Origin: an uncultured Victivallis sp.
Lineage (GTDB): Bacteria > Verrucomicrobiota > Lentisphaeria > Victivallales > Victivallaceae
Assembly (NCBI RefSeq): GCF_944391105.1
Contig: NZ_CALXSK010000028.1
Coordinates: 1 to 49,629, forward strand
Length of the DNA stretch: 49,629 nt
Direction of reading: 5' to 3'
The position numbers and the translations under genes were made by a program. The notes below the pieces were generated by a model. It was not told the DNA's origin. It saw only the letters and a list, made by a program, of their open reading frames with translations, and did no database searches. Below, piece after piece: positions 26,822-33,786 of the stretch (positions are counted from its first letter, which is position 1; each line of letters opens with the position of its first letter).

Positions 26822-29308
26822 TCAGAATCCGAATTCGGACTGTACCATACCAAACTCGTCCTCCTCGTCCGGAGCAGGTTTCTCCGGCTCCTTCTTCTCC
26901 GGTTTCGCCGGTTCCGGGCGGGGGCGGGAACGGGGACGGGAACGCTTCGGCTTCACCGGCGGCAGCCCGTCATCCTCCAGCACGAGCGGCTCACCCGCCA
27001 TTTCCGGAGTGGATTCCCCCTTCCCGGATTCAACCGATTCCGGCACCGTCCCGGATTCAATCTCCTTTTTCTCCGGCTTCTCTTCCGGCTCCGGCTCAGA
27101 AACCTTCTCCGAGTCCACGGGTTTTTCCGATTCCGGTTTCTCCTCCATTCCCGGCTGAACAGCGGACTCTTCCGCTGTATCTTCTGCGGAAATGACGGAT
27201 TGATCCGTCACTTCACCCGGCACTTGTCCGTCATTTCCCGATTCCTCCTTGCCGGAGGCGGCAAGTTTCAGCGCCTCAAGTTCCTCTTCGGTCAGATAAC
27301 GTTTGTGCGTGATCTTCGCAAGCTGCCGGGAAGAAATCAAAATACCGCGCGCTTTCGGTGTACGCATCGGCAATTCCATCAGATTCAGCTCCCGCTCCAC
27401 GGTTTTCCCGCGGGCGTTCGTTTCCAGGAGCGTATAAACCGCATCCGAACGCGGCGTCAGAAGTTCCAGCTTGCACTTCTCCGGACAGATCATATACTCC
27501 TTGTCGAGGATGAACCCGCCGATCGTGGTTCGTTTGCCGTAATACTTGCCGGAAGCGGTCTCCCGGTAGATCACGCCGAACTCCGTCGACGCATCGTATT
27601 TCCGGAAATCATAGAGTTTGCCGACAAACAGCTTCTCCGGCGGCAATGCAATGACTTTATAACTGCCGTTCTTGCTCACGCAGAGAAAACGGTCAAACTC
27701 ATTGCAGGCGATTGTATCGTCACTCTTGATCGCAGTGCCGACATAACCGTTTCGACGATCCCAGCCGACTTTGATGTTGTTCAGCGCAGCCACGGTCCGG
27801 TCGATCTTTTCAAGATGTTCGATCTCAGTCCGACGCGGATAACGGTCCCCATACTTCTCAAGCAGCTTTTTCAAATAGCGGATCGCATACTGCTTGAGAC
27901 TGCCGAGATTCTTGTTGATCTCCTCCATTTTCGCAAGCACCTCGGCGATTTCGCGCTGATTCTTTTCGATGTCGAAGCGGGAGATCCGGCGCACGGGCAG
28001 CGCAAGCAGCTTGTCCACATCCTCGTCGGTTACATCGCGCCGCAGCAGATGGCGGAACGGTACAAGACCGGCGTGAACCTCCGCGTACTCCTCCTCCTGG
28101 CTGCCGCACTCCTCGATGCGCTTGTAGATGCGGTTTTCGAAGAAGATCTGCGCCAGCGTCTTGGCGTGAAACTGATCCTCCAGCCTGCCCAGCTCGATCT
28201 CCAGCTCCCGCTTCAAATATTCAAGCAGTTTATGTGTATTGCGCCGGACGACGTCCGTCACGCTCATCACCGCCGGGCGGCTTTCGCAGATCACTGTCAA
28301 ATTCACTGAAATCGACACCGAACAGTCCGTGTACATGTAGAGAGCCTGACGCGTCCGCTCCGGATCGTAGCCGCGGGTCGGAACAATCTCGATCTCCACA
28401 TGCTCGGTCGTGTAGTCGTTCACACTCGCGATCTTGATCTTGTTCTTCTCGGCGGCCTTCTCGATCGATGCAATGAGACTCTCGGTCGTCGTCGTCGCCG
28501 GAATCTCGCGGATAATGAGTTTTCTCCCTTCGATGTCGATCTTCGCGCGCAGCGTGATCTTGCCGTTGCCGTCCTGATAGTCGCTCACATCCATGAGCCC
28601 GCCCTGCTGAAAGTCCGGATAGAGCTCAAACGGCTCACCGCGCAGTTCGCTGATCTGTGCCTCAAGCAGTTCGTTGAAGTTGTGCGGCATGATTTTCGTC
28701 GCCATCCCGACCGCGATGCCGTCACTGCCGAGCATCAGAAGCGACGGGATCTTCACCGGCAGCACAACCGGCTCCTGGCTGCGCCCGTCGTAGGAGTCGA
28801 CAAACTCCGTGATGTCGTTGTTGAAGAGGACCTCGCGACCCATCGGAGAAAGACTGCACTCGATGTACCGCGGCGCCGCGGCGGGACTTCCGGTCAGAAT
28901 ATTGCCGAAGTTCCCCTGCTTCGTGATGAAATACTCCTTGTTCGCGAGCACCACAAGCGCGTCTCCGATCGAGGCGTCGCCATGCGGATGGAAATGCATC
29001 GTATTGCCGATCACGTTTGCCGCCTTGTGCGTGCGCCCGTCATCGATTTTGTAGAGCGACCAGAGAATGCGCCGCTGCACAGGCTTCAACCCGTCGTCCA
29101 CGTCCGGAATCGCGCGGTCCTTCACGACGTAACTCGCGTATTCCAGGAAGTTCTGATCCATCATCTTCCGGAAATACTCGTTGTTTCCGCGATGGCGCAC
29201 CGCCGTAACGACCGACTCATCCGGGACATCCGGCTCCGCCATCTCATTCACGACCGGTTCTTCCGGCTCAATTTCTCCGGTTTCGGGCTTTTCCGGTTCG
29301 TCACTCAT
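26822..29308 (-). CDS. parC: DNA topoisomerase IV subunit A
   Basis: This is the breakage-reunion subunit of a type II topoisomerase that decatenates daughter chromosomes. The 828-residue protein has the quinolone-region HFHPHGDASIGDAL and the active-site Tyr148 in SPAAAPRYIE. The C-terminal propeller is reduced. A Glu/Pro/Lys/Ser-rich tail of about 140 residues (about 690-828) takes the place of a normal end. That tail contains VTDQSVISAED, encoded by a copy of the palindromic TGACGGA repeat. The start overlaps the parE stop by eight bases. The sequence is ParC-like, not GyrA-like, as judged from the pairing with parE and the weak C-terminal domain. Confidence 0.9.
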   Translation of the reverse strand: MSDEPEKPETGEIEPEEPVVNEMAEPDVPDESVVTAVRHRGNNEYFRKMMDQNFLEYASYVVKDRAIPDVDDGLKPVQRRILWSLYKIDDGRTHKAANVIGNTMHFHPHGDASIGDALVVLANKEYFITKQGNFGNILTGSPAAAPRYIECSLSPMGREVLFNNDITEFVDSYDGRSQEPVVLPVKIPSLLMLGSDGIAVGMATKIMPHNFNELLEAQISELRGEPFELYPDFQQGGLMDVSDYQDGNGKITLRAKIDIEGRKLIIREIPATTTTESLIASIEKAAEKNKIKIASVNDYTTEHVEIEIVPTRGYDPERTRQALYMYTDCSVSISVNLTVICESRPAVMSVTDVVRRNTHKLLEYLKRELEIELGRLEDQFHAKTLAQIFFENRIYKRIEECGSQEEEYAEVHAGLVPFRHLLRRDVTDEDVDKLLALPVRRISRFDIEKNQREIAEVLAKMEEINKNLGSLKQYAIRYLKKLLEKYGDRYPRRTEIEHLEKIDRTVAALNNIKVGWDRRNGYVGTAIKSDDTIACNEFDRFLCVSKNGSYKVIALPPEKLFVGKLYDFRKYDASTEFGVIYRETASGKYYGKRTTIGGFILDKEYMICPEKCKLELLTPRSDAVYTLLETNARGKTVERELNLMELPMRTPKARGILISSRQLAKITHKRYLTEEELEALKLAASGKEESGNDGQVPGEVTDQSVISAEDTAEESAVQPGMEEKPESEKPVDSEKVSEPEPEEKPEKKEIESGTVPESVESGKGESTPEMAGEPLVLEDDGLPPVKPKRSRPRSRPRPEPAKPEKKEPEKPAPDEEDEFGMVQSEFGF
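27188..27238. repeat. Palindromic TGACGGA repeat inside the parC coding region
   Basis: The inner palindrome TGACGGAT-TG-ATCCGTCA lies at 27193-27210. An outer perfect 12-bp inverted repeat, GGAAATGACGGA (27188-27199) and TCCGTCATTTCC (27227-27238), encloses it. The same element is intergenic at 24726-24751. Here it is read in frame as part of the charged tail. Confidence 0.6.
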
Positions 29309-31127
29309 ATTTCGATACTTCCAGATTGTTCATGATGTATTCGCGTCGCTTCGGGGTATTGTTGCCCATGAAGAACCCGAGCAGCTCCGGAATGTTCTTC
29401 ATGTTGTCGAGCGTGACCGGCTGAATGCGCATCTCCTCGCCGATGAACCGCCCGAACTCCTTCGGAGAAATCTCTCCAAGCCCCTTGAACCGGGTGATTT
29501 CCGCCTTTTTTCCGAGTTTTCGCGCCGCCGCATCGCGTTCGGCCTCGTTGTAACAGTAAACCGGCGACTGCTTCGGAGCCTGCACCCGGAAAAGCGGCGT
29601 CTCAAGCACGTACAAATGTCCCGAAAGCACAAGCTGGTCGAAGAACATCAGGAAAAACGTGATCAGCAGATTCCGGATGTGCAGCCCGTCCACGTCCGCA
29701 TCGGTCGCAAGCACGACCTTGTCGTAGCGCAGGTTGTCGACCGACTCCTCGATCCCGAGCGCCTGCATGAGAAACGTCAGCTCCTCGTTCGTGTAGATCT
29801 TCTCAAATTTTTCGCCGTAGCTGTTCATCGGCTTGCCGCGCAGTGCGAAGATCGCCTGACAGTTCACATCCCGGCACACCTCAAGCGAACCGGCGGCAGA
29901 GTCGCCCTCGGTCAGGAAAATCATCGTCTCGGAAGGCGTCACACCGCGCGGCCACTTGTCGCCCGGATGGAATTTGCAGTCCTTGAGCTTCGGAATCCGC
30001 AGCTTGCTTTTGACCGCCGCGGCCGCCCCCTTCTTCCGGATCGCATGAACCTGCCGATGGATCTGCTCGTTGCGCGAAACCTTGTCCAGAACAATCTCGG
30101 CAACCTCCTTGTTCTTATGCAGAAAATCGACGATCGCGTCGCGTACGGCCGAAACCACCGGACCACGCACATCCGTGTTTCCCAGCTTGTTCTTGGTCTG
30201 CGACTCGAAAATCGGGTCGCGCAGCTTGATCGCGACCGCTCCGGCCATGCCGTCACGCACGTCATCGGCTTTGTAGCTCTTGCCGGAAAACTCGTTGATC
30301 GCCTTCAGAACGCCCTCCTTGAAAGCGGAGAGATGGGTGCCCCCGTCGTTCGTATACTGCCCGTTTACAAAGCTGAACGCGGTTTCCCCGTAGTTGTCGC
30401 TGTGCGTCAATGCAAATTCGAGCGTCGGAGTTTTCAGTGCGATGATCGGATAGATCTTGTCCTCGCCGATCTCACTTTCCAGCAGATCCTCCAGCCCGTG
30501 GCGCGACAGATAGAGCTGGCCATTCAGATAGATCGAGAGCCCGCTGTTCAAATAGGCGTACATCCAGAGCCGTTTTTCGAGGTACTCCGGCTTGAACGCG
30601 TAACCCGGAAACAGTTCCGAATCCGGAGTGAACGCCACGAACGTCCCATTGCGCTCAGAGGTTTCTCCCTCCTCTTCGCCCTGCAGGACGCCGCGTTCGA
30701 ACCGGGCCTCGTGGAACTTCCCGTCGCGATACGAACGAACCGTGAACTTCTCCGACAGCGCATTCACCGCCTTGGTTCCGACACCGTTGAGCCCGATGGA
30801 GAAGGCGAACGCCCCCCCCTCATATTTGCCGCCTGTATTCATTTCCGAAACACACGCCACAACTTTGTCGAGCGGAATTCCGCGCCCATAGTCGCGAACG
30901 GAGACGCTTCCGGCGTCCAGCGTGATCTCGATGCGCTTGCCGACCCCCATCGTGAATTCATCGATGCAGTTGTCGATGATCTCCTTGACAAGCACGTAAA
31001 TTCCGTCCTCGGGATGGCTTCCATCACCGAGACGGCCGATGTACATGCCGGGGCGAAGGCGGATATGCTCCAGCGGCAACAGCGTTTTAATCGAGCTGCC
31101 GTCATACTTCGCCGCCGCTTCCGCCAT
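29301..31127 (-). CDS. parE: DNA topoisomerase IV subunit B
   Basis: This is the ATPase subunit partnering ParC. The 608-residue protein has the GHKL ATP site (EIIDNCIDE, DYGRGIP, GLNGVGTKAVNAL), the TOPRIM motif EGDSAAGSL and DADVDGLHIRNLL, and the C-terminal RFKGLGEI. It lacks the large insertion present in the GyrB of this window, which distinguishes the two paralogues. The ATG at 31127 has GGGAGG and AGGAG upstream; ATGs at 31160 and 31178 are possible but lack sites. It ends inside parC with an eight-base overlap. A promoter is seen at 31169-31196. Confidence 0.93.
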   Translation of the reverse strand: MAEAAAKYDGSSIKTLLPLEHIRLRPGMYIGRLGDGSHPEDGIYVLVKEIIDNCIDEFTMGVGKRIEITLDAGSVSVRDYGRGIPLDKVVACVSEMNTGGKYEGGAFAFSIGLNGVGTKAVNALSEKFTVRSYRDGKFHEARFERGVLQGEEEGETSERNGTFVAFTPDSELFPGYAFKPEYLEKRLWMYAYLNSGLSIYLNGQLYLSRHGLEDLLESEIGEDKIYPIIALKTPTLEFALTHSDNYGETAFSFVNGQYTNDGGTHLSAFKEGVLKAINEFSGKSYKADDVRDGMAGAVAIKLRDPIFESQTKNKLGNTDVRGPVVSAVRDAIVDFLHKNKEVAEIVLDKVSRNEQIHRQVHAIRKKGAAAAVKSKLRIPKLKDCKFHPGDKWPRGVTPSETMIFLTEGDSAAGSLEVCRDVNCQAIFALRGKPMNSYGEKFEKIYTNEELTFLMQALGIEESVDNLRYDKVVLATDADVDGLHIRNLLITFFLMFFDQLVLSGHLYVLETPLFRVQAPKQSPVYCYNEAERDAAARKLGKKAEITRFKGLGEISPKEFGRFIGEEMRIQPVTLDNMKNIPELLGFFMGNNTPKRREYIMNNLEVSKYE

Positions 31128-31168
31128 CTCCTGTTTCCCTCCCTTTGTCCGTTCAACCATAACGGGAT

Positions 31169-31196
31169 AATATACCATTTTTCCCTGAAAATGCAA
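31169..31196 (-). promoter_or_regulatory. Promoter of parE-parC
   Basis: On the minus strand TTGCAT (31191-31196), 16 bp, TATATT (31169-31174). Confidence 0.55.
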
Positions 31197-31246
31197 GCGT
31201 CTCCGGGAAAATGCAGGTTTCACAAAGCGGGAAAAACGGAACGAAA

Positions 31247-31660
31247 TCAGCGGGTTTCCGGTGCGACTGCGACACTCTCACTCCAGACCGTCGCGCCCGT
31301 CGACGAATCAGTCAGAGAACAGCGCAGGAGATTCCGTTCCATGCGTGCCCGAAGCAGATAGCGCCCTTCCGGAGCGAAAAAGATTCCGCTGATCGCCCCC
31401 GTCCGTTCAATCACCCGGCGCGCGAGCGGCAGAAGCGGTTCATCCGCCTCAACCGCCACCGCCGCGCCCGGGCAGTTCTGCAAGGTGTACGCAAAAAGAG
31501 ACGTGACCAGATCGTTCTCCGCGCCGCGCAGATCACGCGCCGCCGGGACCTCCTCCGTCACGATCGCCCCATCCGGCGGCGTTCCCGGCGGCAGCATCCA
31601 GCAGCAGCCTGCCACCAGCAGCAGCGCAGGCGTTCCCCACAGGGCAGCGGCGCACTTCAT
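31247..31660 (-). CDS. Putative lipoprotein of the Exb/TPR cluster
   Basis: The 137-residue protein begins with a lipoprotein signal. The lipobox LVAGC has the lipidated Cys19. The mature part shows ENDLVTSLFAYTLQNCPGA and later RRVIERTGAISGIFFAPEGRYLLRARM, which I do not recognise with confidence; a distant likeness to small outer-membrane activators is possible. It is the last gene of the minus-strand envelope cluster, 10 bp after the zinc-ribbon gene. An envelope role is inferred from the signal and position only. Confidence 0.6.
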   Translation of the reverse strand: MKCAAALWGTPALLLVAGCCWMLPPGTPPDGAIVTEEVPAARDLRGAENDLVTSLFAYTLQNCPGAAVAVEADEPLLPLARRVIERTGAISGIFFAPEGRYLLRARMERNLLRCSLTDSSTGATVWSESVAVAPETR

Positions 31661-31670
31661 CCCATCCTCC

Positions 31671-31916
31671 CTACTCCAGATCCCGCCGCTTCCGGCAGAT
31701 GCAGATTGAGTTGCAGCGCGGACAGCGCGTGAGGTTCACCGACTCCTTGATGATGAAAGAGTGGTGGCAGTTGTCGCAGTGAAACAGCGTACTGTTGCTC
31801 AAATTCCAACTGTAACGCTTGACCCGGTAGAGCTCACGCCACCAGAGAATCCCGATGAAAATCAGCCAGAGCGCAAAAAATCCAAAGATCGCCTCGGCAT
31901 AGGAGAGTCCAATCAT
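31671..31916 (-). CDS. Small membrane protein with a zinc ribbon
   Basis: The 81-residue protein has one N-terminal membrane helix (about 5-27) followed by a basic stretch and a four-cysteine ribbon (Cys47, Cys50, Cys65, Cys68), with two more cysteines at 72 and 74. The ATG overlaps the preceding gene's stop by four bases, so it is coupled to the TonB-like protein. No function is known to me. The zinc ribbon probably lies in the cytoplasm by the positive-inside rule. Confidence 0.65.
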   Translation of the reverse strand: MIGLSYAEAIFGFFALWLIFIGILWWRELYRVKRYSWNLSNSTLFHCDNCHHSFIIKESVNLTRCPRCNSICICRKRRDLE

Positions 31917-32653
31917 GGCGCCACCTCCTTCCGCTCCGGCTCCGGCCAGTAGACGACAACCGTCCGAGGCGAATCAAACCGCTCTCCGGCCACCGCTTCA
32001 AGCGCCGCCCTGTCCAGCGTCAGAACCCCGCAAGACCGGGCCAGATGGCTCCGCATCATGCCGGAACTCCCCCGGACGGTCACGATCGAAGGCCCGGAAA
32101 TCATCCCGCCGTCAAACGATTCCGGCAGTCGCAGCCGGTCGAGCGTGAGAGGTTTTCCCTCCCCGTCCATCACAAACGGATTCCTCACCGCCGGGATCGG
32201 AACCGGCGTCCGCTCGTCAAAAGCTCCGCCCCGATAGGGTTCCGGACCCGACTCCGACACCCGGGACAGCGGCGTATATCCGGGCAGAACCGGCAATCCG
32301 GGCCGGGAAAGAATCCCCGCCAGCTCATCCTCTGCACGACCGACCGCACGCGGACGGTGCTTTTCCAACAGCGCCGCATACCCGGACCCCGCATTCGAGC
32401 GGATGAACTGCGAAGAATCGTGAACCCGCGTCCATGCGAGCAGCTCACGCCACTCCTCTTCCGACACCCCGGAGGGCGTCAGAAGCGTCACTCCGGGGCT
32501 CCGCCGCGCATCCGGAGGACGCTTCCCCGGCTGATAACCGGCGAGAAAAAACAACGCCGCATGCACGAGCAGCGCCAGCACCAGCGCCTCGACCGTATAA
32601 ACCCAGCCCGGCGTAACCGGCCGCGTCAGCAGATAGTTCGGAATTCTCGCCAT
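31913..32653 (-). CDS. TonB-like single-pass membrane protein
   Basis: The 246-residue protein has a membrane helix at about 18-40 and a long middle region. The C-terminal segment (about 190-240) contains VTVRGSSGMM and LARSCGVLTLDRAALEAVAG with a following RF and VVVYWPE. This order recalls the TonB C-terminal domain, where small residues are followed by LDxAA and a strand. With ExbB and ExbD directly upstream it may deliver proton-motive energy to an envelope partner. The typical Pro-rich spacer and the SHLS-type membrane histidine motif of TonB are not obvious, so it may be TolA-like or a new type. Confidence 0.55.
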   Translation of the reverse strand: MARIPNYLLTRPVTPGWVYTVEALVLALLVHAALFFLAGYQPGKRPPDARRSPGVTLLTPSGVSEEEWRELLAWTRVHDSSQFIRSNAGSGYAALLEKHRPRAVGRAEDELAGILSRPGLPVLPGYTPLSRVSESGPEPYRGGAFDERTPVPIPAVRNPFVMDGEGKPLTLDRLRLPESFDGGMISGPSIVTVRGSSGMMRSHLARSCGVLTLDRAALEAVAGERFDSPRTVVVYWPEPERKEVAP

Positions 32654-32674
32654 GCGTCACCTCATCCCCGAAGC

Positions 32675-33142
32675 TCACTGCCCGAACACCGTTTCCTGCC
32701 GCTCACCGGGAGGAACCGTCACCAGAAAACTCGCCAACTCGGCCGCCTCGGCCAGCGCCATCACCTCGGCACACTGCTCAAGTGAAACCCCGCGGTCCGC
32801 CAGAATGATGATCGTCGCATTCCGGCTGCGACCGTGCACTTCATTGAACTGCTGCTTGAGAACCTCCGGCGTGACCGGACGGTCGTTGAAGTAGAGCAAC
32901 CGCCCGCCCTCTTCGCCACGCGTGATCGTTACGACAAAGCGCTCCAGATCCGCGGAACTTGACGGCCGCACCCGCGGCAGATTTACCCGGATTCCCGTCA
33001 CCCGCACGAACGAACTCGACAAAAACAGAAACAACAACACCAGGAACAACACGTCGATCAGCGCGGTCAACTCCGGCCAACCGCTCTTCGGCTTGAGTCC
33101 CGGCTTGTAACGTCGCCCTCCGATCGATGACGGATTATTCAC
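32675..33142 (-). CDS. ExbD/TolR-family biopolymer transport protein
   Basis: The 155-residue protein has the single membrane helix of the family with its essential proton-carrying Asp in LTALIDVLFLVLLFLF, and a periplasmic domain ending in the ADRGVSLEQCAEVM segment. The start is a GTG at 33140-33142 with GGAGG six bases upstream; a longer frame to 33292 is only a shadow inside the ExbB gene. It overlaps the ExbB gene by eight bases. ExbD or TolR assignment is not settled by the sequence alone. Confidence 0.88.
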   Translation of the reverse strand: MNNPSSIGGRRYKPGLKPKSGWPELTALIDVLFLVLLFLFLSSSFVRVTGIRVNLPRVRPSSSADLERFVVTITRGEEGGRLLYFNDRPVTPEVLKQQFNEVHGRSRNATIIILADRGVSLEQCAEVMALAEAAELASFLVTVPPGERQETVFGQ

Positions 33143-33785
33143 GTTCCGCCTCCGGTTTCGCGCCGGACTCCCGACGGCGCCGCTCCATGAAGCCGAGCAT
33201 CTCAAGAGATGCCTTCTCCATGTCCAATGTAATCGAATCCACCCGTGCCACCAGATAGTTGTAGGCCAGATAGCAGGGAATCGCCACCGCAAGCGCAGCC
33301 GCCGTCGTCAGAAGCGCCATGTTCACCGCCCCCGCGATGTCCGAGGCGGAAAACATTTCACTGCCCTGCGCCGCCTCAAACACCCGCATCATCCCGAGCA
33401 CCGTTCCGAGAAACCCGATCAACGGCAGGACAAACCCAAGCGTCCCGAGCAGATTGATATGACGCTCAAGCTTCGGAATCTCCTCCAGCGCCGCATCGTC
33501 CACAGCCTTGCGGATATCGCTGTCCCCTCGCTCATAGGCGCGGATCGCCGCCGCCAGAAGCCGGGCAGCGGGACCCGGCGTATGATCGCAGAGCGTCAAC
33601 GCCTCCACAAACCCGTCCCGCCGCAATACATTGAACAATCCCCGCAGCACCTCGCCGACATTGATCTCCTCCCGATGGAATTGAAACACCTTCTTCAGAA
33701 AGATGAACAACGCCACCAGACTGCAGAAGAGAATCACCCACATGATCGGACCGCCGTCCTCCATCAACTTCAAGATCAGTAACAT
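33135..33785 (-). CDS. ExbB/TolQ-family proton channel protein
   Basis: The 216-residue protein has three membrane segments (about 12-32, 110-140, 155-180). The conserved loop ERHINLLGTLGFVLPLIGFLGTVLGMM and the ALLTTAAALAVAIPCYLAYN helix are typical of the MotA/TolQ/ExbB family. It works with ExbD to turn proton flow into mechanical motion. The ATG at 33785 lies one base after the TPR gene's stop; the frame to 33875 is not used. The third helix carries the conserved threonines. Confidence 0.9.
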   Translation of the reverse strand: MLLILKLMEDGGPIMWVILFCSLVALFIFLKKVFQFHREEINVGEVLRGLFNVLRRDGFVEALTLCDHTPGPAARLLAAAIRAYERGDSDIRKAVDDAALEEIPKLERHINLLGTLGFVLPLIGFLGTVLGMMRVFEAAQGSEMFSASDIAGAVNMALLTTAAALAVAIPCYLAYNYLVARVDSITLDMEKASLEMLGFMERRRRESGAKPEAERE

Positions 33786-33786
33786 T

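Noticed and set aside
29181..31361. A 726-codon plus-strand frame opposite parE
   Set aside because: It is antisense to a clear topoisomerase gene and has no recognisable motif.
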